Both the position numbers and the translations under genes were made by a program. From Cycas panzhihuaensis (Eukaryota; Cycadophyta): a stretch of DNA of 64,000 nucleotides. A model generated the notes under the pieces. The model worked only from the letters and a program-made list of their open reading frames with translations. It ran no database searches and had not been told where the DNA came from. The stretch is taken from assembly GCA_023213395.1 (NCBI GenBank), contig CM041465.1, positions 236,847,741 to 236,911,740 of the forward strand, read 5' to 3'. This document shows positions 1 to 10,761 of this stretch, piece after piece. Each line of letters starts with the position of its first letter. The stretch's first letter is position 1.

Positions 1-591
1 ACATTATAAAATAATAGAGCTATGGAAAAAGTAGGATGCATTTATCAAGGCCTCTAAGATGATAGTGTACTTAGATTCATTATTAGTGTCTTTTGATAGG
101 TAAACTCTAAATTGAACGAAGGTATACCTAAGGTGATCTAAAATGATTCTAGGTCATAGTGAAAGGTCCTAGATTCCTACAACTACCTTCATTGGTATAG
201 ATGATCAATGCCATAGGGATATGCAATGATGACTTAACATGGAGTTACTAAATAAAGGGATTTGGTAGAAATGGATGGTCATCAAAAGTAACTCAAGCAA
301 GTATGTGAATTTGATTAAAATAATAGAGACTCTTAGTTCTCAAGAATGACTATATACTTGAATCACAAACTCCTCTAAAATCTACTTGAAGTGGTAGCCA
401 TGCCAAGTGGGTTTTGATCATAATTAAGATCGCGGTGTATCCAAAGAACTAGATCTGAAGGTCCTAAATATCCCACTCATTTAGATCTAAACTACAAATC
501 ATAAGTGGATATAAGACCATCACATGACCTACCCAGGATGCCAAGAAGGTGGCAGTAGATATACCCCCGTAAAATTTATCCTATTCTATAT

Positions 592-667
592 ATTTTTTCC
601 TTCTCTCTCTCACTCTCTCTTTTTCCCTTTTTCTTTTTTTTCTTTTGCTCTTCTCTCTTTTTTTTTG
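592..667. repeat. Pyrimidine-rich low-complexity tract
   Basis: About 75 bases of nearly pure C/T, with TCTCTCTC runs and poly-T, followed directly by a G-rich stretch. Similar polypyrimidine tracts lie in the old Tat LTRs near 43950-44130 and 55210-55260, so this may be a decayed LTR segment. Confidence 0.6.
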
Positions 668-1697
668 GTGGGTGGGGGCGTAGCTTCAAGAGAGAATACA
701 TAGATATATATCTACTTGGTTGATGTGAGGTAGGTGTGGAGGCAGGTTAGACCATAAGGGAGCTAAGAGAGTTATCATAGTGGCAATATTTTAATAAAAC
801 TAGGACTAAGTAGTGAGCTCTTAGTGAAGAGATTCAAATTACAAGGTAGATAGGGCAAGTCATGTGACGATCCTAAGCATTAAGTATGGGACATGTATGG
901 AGCATGGTCCTCTAATCAGTGACCATGGAGAATTAAGATAAGTACCTAATACAACGAGTATGTGATAATCACCATAGGTCCTTGTCCAAGCTAAAGTGAG
1001 CCCAACCAAAGCTTAAGTAAAACTAGGATGGAGAAAGGATGAAAGAACTAATAAAGCTATGATTAAATTAAAAGGTAGTATGTTGATGAAACTAGGGAAA
1101 TAAGGCATCTAAGAGCTTAATGAATAAAAGATAAGGTAGCAAGAGGGACTTGGAAGCTAACAACATCATCATGGGAGGCCAGGTGCTATGAAGAACACAG
1201 TTAAAGGCATAATTAGGGCATATGAAATAACATCAAAAGTAATGAATATAGTAAAAATATAAGAGAGTAAGGGTCAAGTAGTACCTGACAAACAACGATC
1301 TGACATAGGTATTAAATTGGCAACAAGCATTAAGATACAATCCTATGGACTATAAATACTAAAGGGAGACAAGGTAAGTCACTTATGCTACTAGTTTATA
1401 CTCACAGGGAAGTCCCATGGCCCCATGGGGAAAGGGGAGATGTTTGTCATGGAGCATAAGGCACCATTATGGGTGCAAAAGGGAACCACACCCTATGGAT
1501 GTGTAAACATAAAAGGTAAATAAATATTTTTTAGCAATTTTATTTTTTCAATGTTTGAGTTTATTTTATTTTTTATTTATTATTATTATTTATTTTGTGA
1601 ATAGTATTTACATATGACAGCTTATACTTATGATGGAATATAATGCCCTCATGGAATAGGATCCTACTAATGGACAAGCATCATAATAAAGTAATAA

Positions 1698-1970
1698 GCA
1701 TAATGTGGTGAGGTGCCCCCTTATGGGGGTAACAAAATCCATGAACATAAGTAGTTTAAGCACATTTCAAAGCTAGGCCTATATAGGGCAACACCTTTAT
1801 GCATGGTAAAGGATGAGGTGTGTAAAAAGTGTAACATGGTGCCATGCCCCCTTTAGGGGTAATTGGCACTAAAGATGAAGGTAGTTTAGGCTCATTTTAG
1901 AGTGTGTTGGTAGTTTAGGCTTGTACCAAAGAAAGTGTGCCCCCAATGAGGTTAAGGATGAGCTACTAAA
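1698..1970. repeat. Diverged tandem repeat, period about 130 bp
   Basis: A block with a palindromic CCCCCTTATGGGGG-like core followed by GTAGTTTAAG occurs at 1708-1760 and again, diverged, at 1836-1890 (GTAGTTTAGG). A third GTAGTTTAGG follows at 1910. The spacing of the first two is about 130 bp. The repeat is seen directly; its origin is unknown. Confidence 0.5.
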
Positions 1971-2242
1971 ACTACCATATAGACCTAAATGAGACATGTC
2001 CAAAATGGAGAGGAAGGGAATAGATTTGAATGAATGATAGATAGTGAGTTTATCATGAGACAATGGTGACTTACATTTAAGATCTAAGTCATAGGAAAGA
2101 ATGGCTTGGCTAGGTCTAAGTGGCAAGGTGATAGGATAAGGAGGATCCCTCACACACCAAACCTTATTTAGAGTTCATGGTGGGGAAGTCATACAGGTCT
2201 TGGAACTTAATAAGAGCCTAGACTATGAAGTGATAATATGTG

Positions 2243-2538
2243 TGAAAAGAGTGGATCTATCCTTCATCTCCATGCACTAAACACAAAGGCAAACATGGGA
2301 GCAAGAGAGACTTGAGAGAAAGAAAGTAGCTCTCACAAAATGGGGAGGTAAGAATGAATCTCCTCCATTGAGCTTTACTTTTATATTGAGAGAGGGAGCA
2401 TTTGAGTTAGGTGAAATGAAATTACACATAATGCACATGAAAGTGCATTTCACTTAAGTGATCTAATTTAAAGTTCACTTAAGACCCTTTTTGAAATAAT
2501 CAACTAATGTAATGACCTTATGTCATTAACCCTTTTCA
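2243..2538 (-). repeat. 3' LTR of copia element K
   Basis: A 296-bp direct repeat of 9503-9799, with termini TG...CA and the inverted tips TGAAAAG / CTTTTCA. It lies at the 3' end of the minus-strand element, directly beside its purine tract. Confidence 0.95.
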
Positions 2539-2550
2539 ATCTTCCCCTTA
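2539..2550 (-). other. Polypurine tract of element K
   Basis: On the minus strand TAAGGGGAAGAT immediately precedes the 3' LTR. A purine run at this place primes plus-strand DNA synthesis in LTR retrotransposons. Confidence 0.75.
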
Positions 2551-2960
2551 ATGGTAGAAGGTCATTTCATTCTATTTTATTCTATCCTATGAGGTCTTCA
2601 TTTGAGACTCTTACAAAGCAAACTAGTATGATACTTTTGTGGAAACCCTCATGGGAAGAAAACCCACAAATTTTCTAATCTACTAACTTTGGCTCAGTGA
2701 CTCTTTAAATGTAGCCAGATAGCCAATCAGTACAATAAATTTTGTAGCTGAAATCTACTGAGTCTCCATATACCATTTGGTCATCTCCCATGCCCTTTCA
2801 GGTTTTCACAGGTTCCAATTTTCCAAAATGATACAACCCTTATCCTTTCGCGCCCACATGGGGTTTTCACGAATAGGATAGAGTAGAGACTTACTCTTGT
2901 CCTACATGCCTGAGGGTTTTCACGAAGGAGAGGCAGTATGATGGTCCTATTGTCATCTCC

Positions 2961-4650
2961 TTAAATCGATCGAGATGGAGGCCCTAAGGGTGAGTTACTT
3001 TTGGGCTGCTCAAACTTCACCCTCTTGAGGGTTTGGTGAAGATATCGGCCACTTGATCTCTTTGTGGGGGCGGTACTCAATTGAATTATGCCATCATGAA
3101 CTAGTTCTCTAATCCTATGGACTTTTGTACTTATATGTTTGGTATGATCATGAAATACAAGATTTTTAGCCATCTGGATTGTAGATTGATTATGTACATG
3201 TAAGCTAGTAGAACTTGTTTGGGTGGCATTTAATGTATTCAACAATTTTCTAAGCCATATCACCTCCTTGCTTGTCTCGTAGCGTGAATGTACTCGGCTT
3301 GATTGAGTCTGCAACTATCTTCTACCGTCGGATCTCCATGATATTGGTCTTTGTTCCAAGAAATGTTACATACCCGACGTAGATCTTCCGTGTCTTTATC
3401 TCGGCAAAGTCGAGTGCATGTATACATAAAGTTTAAATTCGCATTGGGTTCATACAATGCACCATATTTGCTAGTCGTCTTTAGGTACCTCAACACTCGT
3501 ATTGCAGCTTGCCAATGATTCTGCTTAGGATTTGTCATGAATCTTGCATGAATGCCGACAGAGTATGCAATATCTGGCCTTGTGTTGGTAGTATAGATGA
3601 GACTACCTACAAGTTGCCTGTAGAGTGTTATGTCTGCCTCCTTATTGTCACCATCAACTGAGAGCTTAATATTAGGCTCCATAGGTGTATCCACTGGTCG
3701 AGCACCTTCCAACTGAAACTTTGTCAGAAGATCGTTGATGTATTTTTCTTGGGAGAGAAAGATTTTGCCATCCTTTTGAGTTACTTCAATTCCCAAGTAA
3801 TATTTCATCAACCCGAGGTCAGACAATTCAAAAGTTTTAGCAAGGTCCTTCTTCACCGGCCGACACTGCTCACTATTCCCCGTTATGAGCATGTCATCTA
3901 CAAAGATTAAGAGGTAAGTGACTTTATCATTTTGGCACTTGATGAATAATGTTGCATCAATATCTTGATAGTCACAACCTCATATCCAAGTTGCCTCATT
4001 CTTTCAGACAACTTGGTAAACCAAGCACGAGGGCTTGCTTTAGGTCGCATAAGGACTTTTTGAGCCTACAAACTTTATGCTCCCGATCAATCTCGTATCC
4101 TTCGGGCCGAGCCATGTAAATTTCTTCTTTAAGGTCCCCATTGAGAAATGCGGTCTTAACATCAAGTTGGTGGATTTTCCAACCTCGCTGAGTAGCCACG
4201 CTATAAGAGTTCGATTGTAGGCCACTTAGTTGTAGGAGCAAAGATTTTAGTGTAGTCAATGCCTTCCCTCAAGTGAATCCTTTTGCTACCAACCTCGCCT
4301 TTGTGTTTTCTAGGTGCCATCCGATCTATACTTATTTTTGAACACCCATTTATTTTGAACTATCTTTCTTCCAAGTGGTAGATCAACAAGCTCCCATGTA
4401 CCGTTCTTAATAAGAGATTGATACTCTTCATTCATGGCATTTCTCCAAACTGCATGCTTTACAACTTCTTGGTACGTTTGGGGCTCTTCATTAAGAGCAA
4501 GATGCGCTCACTGGGTTCAAGCTCAACGAAAAGTGATTCATGCATCCTTGCTCTATGGGCACTTCTAGTGCCAGTTTTTCCTACCTCATCTGGTCGCATG
4601 TCCTTGTGTAGTTGGTAGGCTTCACAAAAACCTTGAGTTGGGAATGAGGT
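2961..4650 (-). pseudogene. Ty1/copia reverse transcriptase and RNase H (element K)
   Basis: The polymerase part of pol, read right to left in at least three frames. RT fingers/palm with LDVKTAFLNGDLKEEIYM at about 4105-4166; the active-site motif FVDDM at 3892-3906; then the connection with LSDLGLMKYYLGIEV near 3780-3840. RNase H follows at 2961-3314 with the C-terminal hallmark NQSTIQMAKNLVFHDHTKHI. Frame changes around 3260-3314 and 3996-4260 and several stops prevent a single polyprotein. Family membership is certain from the motifs; the copy cannot make full-length RT as read. Confidence 0.9.
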
Positions 4651-4652
4651 TT

Positions 4653-6433
4653 TTATTTCCACAACCTCTTGATCTTCGTTTTGATCCTGAAAAGGATCAT
4701 GTGAAATATTTGGCACGGAGGAAGTTGACGATGCTGGAGAAGATGGGCCACCATGGATGTTGGAGAAGATGATCCTTCTGCTATGGCTTTGCCTTTGTCA
4801 ACTTGGTTGTTCACAAATGATGGTGATGGATGTGTACACATTGGATTTGAGTCATAGCTTATATCCTTCGAGGCTCTATTGTCAGATTCTAAGATTTTAA
4901 GCAACTGTTCAGCATCTCCCCCCTTAAATTTTTGAATCTGGATATCAAATTCAGTAGCATCATTAAATCGGTATGAAGGCATCTTGGAGTCAAGTCTGAG
5001 TAATTGATCTTCAGTCTCTGCAAAGATAACATCTCTAGTCATGATGATTTTGGGCTCTGAAGGTATAAAAACCTTGTATCCCTTTTTATCCATAGGGTAT
5101 CCGACAAAGATGCCTTTGATGGCTCTATCTTGGAGCTTATTTCTATGTTCCTGCAAAATATGAGCATAACAAGTAGAGCCAAAAATTCTGAAGTGGGAGA
5201 TAGAGGGGGTTTGTCCATACCACATTTCATGTGGACAGGGGCCGAGCTTGGAGGGACTAACATTGTTGATGTAATACATAGCAGTCCAGATAGCCTCAGC
5301 CCAAAGATAGATAGGGACATTCTTATATACCAAAGATAGCATGAGCCATATTCATGATGGTCCTGCTCATGCGCCTAAGAACTCCATTTTGTCAGTGTAC
5401 CGCAATGCTGGTCCGATGTTTGATTCCATGTTGACGAGGTACGATTCAAACTCATTGGATATGTACTCACCACCATTGTCACCCCGAGTATTTTGATCTT
5501 GAATCCAGATTCATTTTCCACGCGAGCCTTGAAAGCTTGAAACATAGAAAAAGCTTCATCTTTCTTTGCAAGAAAAGCAACCCATACTTTCTTGGTAAAA
5601 TCATCAATGAAAGTAATATAGTACCACTTCTATTTGATAGAAGGGATGGGCATAGGACTGCATATATCTGAGTGTACAAGCTATAAAGGTTGGCTAGATT
5701 TCCACTGACTACAAGGAAAGGGTTGTCTTTGAGATTTGGCAATAATACATGCTTCACATTTAAAGGGCTTAGAGGGGAACTTAGGCAAACCAGGAAGAGT
5801 GTCTTATAGTTCTCTTAAGCGATCAATTTTGATATGGCCCATACGAGCATGCCATAGAGCTGCTTGGGACAACTTTTGAGGAGTCGTGGTTGTGGTAAAA
5901 TAAATTCATCATCAACATAGTGGGCTTCAGAGGATGGTGAGCCGCTTAGGTGAAAAGTTTACCATCAAGAATTTCGGCCATAACCACAAGATTTGAAGGA
6001 GGGTGAATGACACGTAGAGTTTGATTGTTTGCGCTACACTCGGATCAAATCCACGAGAGACAAGGGTGGACAGGAGAGCGATTCTCGCTTTAGAGGAATA
6101 TATAAAACATCAACAAGTGTAAAACTGGAAGGCCCTGGAGTTTCGTGCAAACTGCCCAAGTCCTTCGATCGGCCGAGATGATTTGTCACCATGTGTACAA
6201 TACCACGAACTTCGTAGTCAAAATCTTGAAAGAACTCGATGACAAGTCATGTGTTGTGTTTCTCCAAAGATCCATGATCCACGATGAAGTATTTGAGGTA
6301 GCACTATTTGCAACTCCAAGTGGTGAAGGCAAAAGTGAATAAGCAAAGCCACAATGAGCCTCAATATACTTAGTGGATCTATCAACAACATTTGATGAAG
6401 TGGTCCCAATTCTTTGAAGGTGTGCATGAGCAA
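4653..6433 (-). pseudogene. Ty1/copia protease and integrase (element K)
   Basis: At about 6245-6275 a copia protease motif is still recognisable (WIFGETQHMT, where family members have a D-S-G-A-T core), with a frame break just before the catalytic position. The integrase core follows with ITFIDDFTKKVW at about 5583-5620, preceded by an in-frame TAG. The integrase C-terminal part is open at 4653-5342 and shows PHEMWYG and IKGIFVGYPMDKKGYKVF, both typical of copia integrase ends. Frames shift between these segments, so the gene is dead as read. Confidence 0.88.
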
Positions 6434-6434
6434 A

Positions 6435-7500
6435 TCAAGGCTCCACCAAAAGCATCTTTAAAAGAAGTATTATCAACATTATGTGCATTGTGTCTTGCTG
6501 ATAACTTGGTAGTTTGTTGGTGGCAGTTCTGCAATTTTTGGCATAATGTCCTCTTCTATTACACCTTTGGCACACGATTGTTTGATTTCCAGTCCAAGTA
6601 TTGGGCCGGATTGTTCTCGACATCGGATCTAGGTCCGTGTTGATTATTTTGGCCTTGGCCTTGAGACTATTTTTGTTGGAATTGAGGAGCCTGTTGACTA
6701 AGAGGACGTTGTCCTTGTTGTTTACCTCTTCCTCTTCCACGAGAATTACCACCTCACGAGAGTATTGACCTTGATTTTGGTGTAACAAAGATCTTCTTCC
6801 ACTTCAAAAGCAAAGATCAATTGGATCCGATGTAGTGGCAAAGTTGGTATCAAAGGTCTTATCAAATTCAATGAACTTATCGTGAAGATCCTCAAAGTTT
6901 AGGGTCTTTAAAGTTCCACTGGATTGAAGACTCCCCAATAGATTTTTATAATCTGGGATATGGAGACATGACTAAATCAAGAAAGCCCATGTAATGCATT
7001 GAGTTTTAAAATCTTTATCAATGGCTTGCTTGATTGGACGAAGGAGATTGATTGTCTCACTTGCATGTCCTTTCGCATTTTCAATTTGTTCATCTTCAAA
7101 GACTAAGTGAACAAATTCTAAGTCCGATTTAGTGTCAAAGTTCTTCTTAAGAACTTCAAGAACTTTCCATGTCAGATCATGTACCTTCATCAATGAGATT
7201 ATGCAGGAATAATCGTGACAAGCAAGATCCCCGCATGCATTTTATCATCATCAAGTTCCCATTGGCGTTTAGCTACGCCTTCTGGGAGCAGCTTGGAGCA
7301 CCTCCTCAAGCAATTATGGTAGTAGAATGCAATAGATGGTGTAGGTTATAAGTAATCTCTCCATAGACCTTCATACTTTGGCAAAGATTTTTGACACCGA
7401 GGAACCACATGTCCCAATTTTCTTTCCCTTTTAGAATGCAGCTCACATTTTGCTTGAACTGTGAAGACATTGTGTCTTTTAGAAGGGATGAAATGAACAA
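6435..7500 (-). pseudogene. Ty1/copia gag with zinc knuckle (element K)
   Basis: Capsid-like protein in three frame blocks. The N-terminal part starts at an ATG at 7500 or, in the same frame, at 7470 (MSSQFKQNVSCILKGKENWD), a gag start with the usual N-W residues. A helical middle part lies at 6972-7193. The C-terminal part at 6435-6788 holds an intact CCHC zinc knuckle, CQRCNRRGHYAKNC, at residues 73-86, which binds element RNA. Breaks near 6800-6970 and 7200-7305 disrupt it. Protease follows directly downstream. Confidence 0.85.
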
Positions 7501-7630
7501 GGACTATAAAAGTGATGGCAATAAATGACCGATCACTATTTACAAATGGGAAATGTAATGAAGTAGTGTAGAAGAAGGAAGAAGAAGTGAGAATGGTTGC
7601 TCAAAGATGAAGGGAGCAACTTAGAGAAAA

Positions 7631-7759
7631 GTCACCAACACTTGTGACAAATATTAACCCGACGCAGCAGAATATGAGAAGCACTATGATAAAAATTGGC
7701 CACTAACACTTGTGGCAAATATTAACCCCGACGCAGCAGAATATGAGAAGCACTATGAT
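7631..7759. repeat. Tandem duplication, period about 68 bp, in K leader
   Basis: Two near-identical copies at 7631-7690 and 7699-7759 share ACGCAGCAGAATATGAGAAG and flanking bases, with few differences. They lie just upstream of gag. Confidence 0.85.
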
Positions 7760-8655
7760 TGTGATTACACTATGGATCACTTTTACAAATAAGTAAGTGA
7801 TCAATATACAAGATCAGAGCCAATATAGAAGTTGACATCATTGAGTTTACACAACTTGAAACTCAAATGTAGGATGCGTAATCAACCCAATAACCTCTAA
7901 CTTGTGTCCAATGTGTAGTTGAGGTTGTTGAAGGGATGCCTAGGCTTCTAGTAGAATTAATTTGGCCTTCACCCGCGATACCCGCAATCATGCTTGGTGA
8001 TGAAATCCAAGTCACAACGAAGCCCAGGTACTCCCAATCCTCACCCAGTTCACCAATGAGCAGCTATATACCTCCTCTAAAGAGTGGTATGTGCATACCC
8101 ATGGCTATGACGGATATTGGATCAGGTATATTTTAATCTTATATTAAAGTTTCAATTTTCCTGGTTGGTTATCAAGATGATCCCTGATTGAGGCATGATG
8201 GTATGGCTAACCGAACCTCACCAATATTCCGGTTTAGTCTAGTCCCAACTTGAAACCCACACCTCCTTTATGGCACGGCATTCTTCCAACCAAGGTATCT
8301 CAACCTTGGTGAGTGTGTGAATAGGTACAAGATGGCAGAAAATAGCGTACATGATGCATTCCTTTTAGGAAGAGTGAAAAGATTATCAAATTGCATCAAA
8401 CGTACATTTAACTGAAAATAATGCTTGCTTGGAGTGCTTGCTTGAAGTGCTTGCCTGAAGTGTCTTTGGAGTGCTTGCTTTGAGTGATTTTAGAGTGCTG
8501 AAATGCAATGCTAATAAGTGAGTGAGGACACCGGATATTACTCTGATCCAGGTGTTTTTTTTTCTCACTTTTACAATGGGCTTTTAAGCCTTATAAAAAG
8601 GAAGAAATTTTCTTCACTTTTTTTTTTTTTTTTTGTTAATACAAAAAAGTACTCT

Positions 8656-9030
8656 TCACTAAATCTGCAATAACTTTCTCCCACGATGTCAAAATGGAGT
8701 TCCGATTTTTGTGCTACAAACTAGACTCAGAGCTTCATCTTCAGGAGTGGAATCAGGTCCAAATAAGTTCTGGAAAGTTTTTGATAGCCCCACAAAGTTA
8801 GGAAATTATATTTTTCCAGAATTCTTACTAAAAATAACTACTATTCACTAAAACAGCAATAACTTCCTCATATGACATCCAAATTAGGTGCCGATTTTTG
8901 TACTGGAAAGTAGACTCAGAGCACCATCTTTGAAAATTGGAATCACTTCAATTAGATCTCTGTAGAAGATTTTGCAGACCTGTGAAGTTCAGTAATCAAA
9001 TTATATTTCTGCAGAAATTTCAGCTTGCTA
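8656..9030. repeat. Diverged tandem repeat, period 189 bp, in K leader
   Basis: Unit 1 starts TCACTAAATCTGCAATAACT at 8656 and unit 2 starts TCACTAAAACAGCAATAACT at 8845. Both contain CCGATTTTTGT and TAGACTCAGAGC at corresponding positions. A weaker third unit seems to begin near 9028. The units are clearly more diverged than the LTRs, so they were in the element before it inserted. Confidence 0.8.
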
Positions 9031-9488
9031 ATATCTCATTAACACATGATACCATATGAAATTTCCATCATTTTTGATCACCGTGATCCCAATATGGGCA
9101 AGGTGAGAGCATACAATGATAGATATTTTAAATGGCACAAAATTCTTTAAAAAATGGGTAAAACTCCCTTACAATCATTCTTCTAAATGTCGGAAAATTT
9201 CAAAGAAGATTTCCTCATAAATGGACAAAAAAAGGGAAAAGAAAAAGAAGAATGAGATAGCATGAATGGCCAGTAAAGGATTGGAATCCTTGAGCCTTAC
9301 AAATCCTTGTATTATGCTCCCAAACCTGCAAAAGAGAAAGGAAAAGAAAACAATACAAAATATGCTATCATAATAACTTGAAAATATTTCTAAATTCACT
9401 TTCACAATCTCCTTCACCACATGGATTGTGGGGGAGAAGGAAGTGATGGCTCCATTGCAAGTGCAAGTGGGGAATATGAAGGAAGCAA

Positions 9489-9500
9489 GCTCTGATACCA
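9489..9500 (-). other. Primer binding site of K (initiator-Met tRNA type)
   Basis: On the minus strand TGGTATCAGAGC lies two bases inside the 5' LTR. This is the standard sequence complementary to the 3' end of plant initiator methionine tRNA, the usual primer of Ty1/copia elements. Confidence 0.95.
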
Positions 9501-9502
9501 CA

Positions 9503-9799
9503 TGAAAAGAGTGGATCTATCCTTCATCTCCATGCACTAAACACAAAGGCAAATATGGGAGCAAGAGATACTTGAGAGAAAGAAAGTAGCTCTCACAAAA
9601 TGGGGAGGTAAGAATGAATCTCCTCCATTGAGCTTTACTTTTATATTGAGAGAGGGAGCATTTGAGTTAGGTGAAATGAAATTACACATAATGCACATGA
9701 AAGTGCATTTCACTTAAGTGATCTAATTTAAAGTTCACTTAAGACCCTTTTTCGAAATAATCAACTAATGTAATGACCTTATGTCATTAACCCTTTTCA
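9503..9799 (-). repeat. 5' LTR of copia element K
   Basis: A 297-bp LTR next to the primer site; it should hold the element promoter. It is followed on the right by the second ATGTG target duplication. Confidence 0.95.
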
Positions 9800-9804
9800 A
9801 TGTG

Positions 9805-10069
9805 AAGATCATGGGGCAATACCCAGATGAGTAATGTATTGAGGAGGGTTCCCTCTACTCGTTGCTCAAGTAAGGGATAAAGATATAGGTTAGTGTAGGT
9901 TGGGTGACTCAAGGAGATGCTCATAGGTCCTTAAGGAAGGAACCAAAGGAGGGGAAATATCCTTATAGGATGGTTCACTAGGTGTATAAGAAAGGAGAGC
10001 TACTTATCATCTAAGTAGTTCATAGCCCTCAACATCTGACTCAGGATCACTAAGGATATCTAAGTAACC
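9805..10069 (-). pseudogene. Old Tat element: spacer after protease (fragment)
   Basis: Read on the minus strand across solo LTR S1 (12580 to 12576, then 10069 to about 9990), the sequence gives GIGSYGYLDILSDPESDVEG. This corresponds to GVGSYGYLASFSDDESLDED in element C between protease and RT (about 32350-32430). So this is the same old minus-strand Tat element that continues at 12576. It is CpG-poor and interrupted by stops. Confidence 0.7.
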
Positions 10070-10072
10070 TGT

Positions 10073-10089
10073 TTCCCAGCTACTGGGAA
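10073..10089 (+). other. LTR-terminal hairpin (S1)
   Basis: A perfect 7-bp stem, TTCCCAG-CTA-CTGGGAA, three bases inside the LTR start. The equivalent in element B is TTCCCGG-CTT-CCGGGAA (15210-15226). Confidence 0.8.
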
Positions 10090-10274
10090 TGGACTCGAGA
10101 CGCATCGACGCAGGTTTGTTCAGGTATATTTTCTTACTTTTCTTGCCTTGGTTTGATTAAGGTTATTTACAGTAGGTTGTTTGACATATGCCGCCGCACG
10201 CACGCATTGCTCCCGCTTGTTCACTATGCATGTGCCTGACGGCACCTCTTAGCCTATGACGACTCACAGCGGGG

Positions 10275-10292
10275 GCATCCATAAGCGGATGC
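10275..10292 (+). other. Second LTR hairpin (S1)
   Basis: GCATCC-ATAAGC-GGATGC, directly after the TAGCCTATGACGACT box. At the same place B, C and S2 have a stem of different sequence, CACACTC / GAGTGTG. Confidence 0.75.
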
Positions 10293-10751
10293 GACACCCC
10301 GTATGGCGTACAGCCACTCACGATGTCTCCATGGTCTTTCGGGATGCTTTTGCCAGCCTGTTTGCTCTTGTTACAGCGTGCCACTTATGTTGCAAACCCT
10401 TCCTAAGCCCGGTTTAACCCTTAGCTAGGGCTCTTTGCACCATTTTGAGTACTTGCCCACTGCCTGGGCCTTCCCCCAGTTGATGTATTTCAGGCTTAGC
10501 CCCTGTTTTTACCCTAAAAACTGATGTTTATGACTTTTATAATGTATTTTTCTTCTTTTTTGAGTTTGATGCAGTACCATGCAGAACTAAGCGATCATGA
10601 TTTACTGGCATGCCAAGTTTGCCGCTGCATTTAATCGCTTAAAATTTGAAAAAAGAGAAACCACGCGACAGATGGCCGCTTTTTCATGAACTGCGTGGCT
10701 CAGACGATCGAGGCGCCCCAAGGCCCCCAACGCTCACTGCTATGCCCAAGG

Positions 10752-10761
10752 CATAAAAACC
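10752..10761 (+). promoter_or_regulatory. Putative TATA box of solo LTR S1
   Basis: CATAAAAACC follows a GC-rich stretch and precedes a T/C-rich stretch, the usual setting of an LTR core promoter. Predicted from sequence only. Confidence 0.5.

Larger units (their letters stand above)
1..2242. other. Unassigned AT-rich flank, probably old repeat DNA
   Basis: No coding domain could be recognised on either strand; the longest minus frame here (1869-2153, 94 codons) matches no family I know. The stretch is AT-rich and CpG-poor, like the old Tat matrix further right. By position it should be the continuation, 3' of protease, of the old minus-strand Tat element that reappears at 9805, because copia element K at 2243 splits one locus. 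I could not align it to the RT or integrase of element C, so this is inference only. It contains a pyrimidine tract and a diverged tandem repeat, listed separately. Confidence 0.4.
7501..9488 (-). other. Long untranslated leader of element K
   Basis: About 2 kb between primer site and gag without a credible gene. It contains two tandem repeats (listed separately), short AGTGCTTGCTT-type repeats near 8420-8490 and a homopolymer T run at about 8618-8635. The 60-codon frame at 8386-8568 is made of these repeats and is not credible as a gene. Leaders of this length are unusual for copia and may hold packaging or translation signals; nothing specific can be shown. Confidence 0.7.
2243..9799 (-). 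mobile_element. Ty1/copia LTR retrotransposon K, structurally complete, coding region broken
   Basis: A 7.56-kb element in minus orientation. It is bounded by two LTRs beginning TGAAAAG and ending CTTTTCA, and by a perfect 5-bp target duplication ATGTG (2238-2242 and 9800-9804). Primer site, purine tract, gag and pol lie in the order expected for Ty1/copia, with integrase before RT. The two LTRs differ by two substitutions and one single-base indel over about 296 bp, so the insertion is recent. Yet gag and pol carry several frameshifts and stops. An unusually long untranslated leader of about 2 kb separates the 5' LTR from gag. Confidence 0.95.

Noticed and set aside
8386-8568. 60-codon minus ORF in the K leader
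   Set aside because: Built from short AGTGCTTG-type repeats, no start context or family match.
9175-9501. 108-codon minus-strand ORF with hydrophobic segments near the K primer site
   Set aside because: It overlaps the primer binding site and leader of element K; hydrophobicity comes from T-rich codons; no envelope-like or other family motif.
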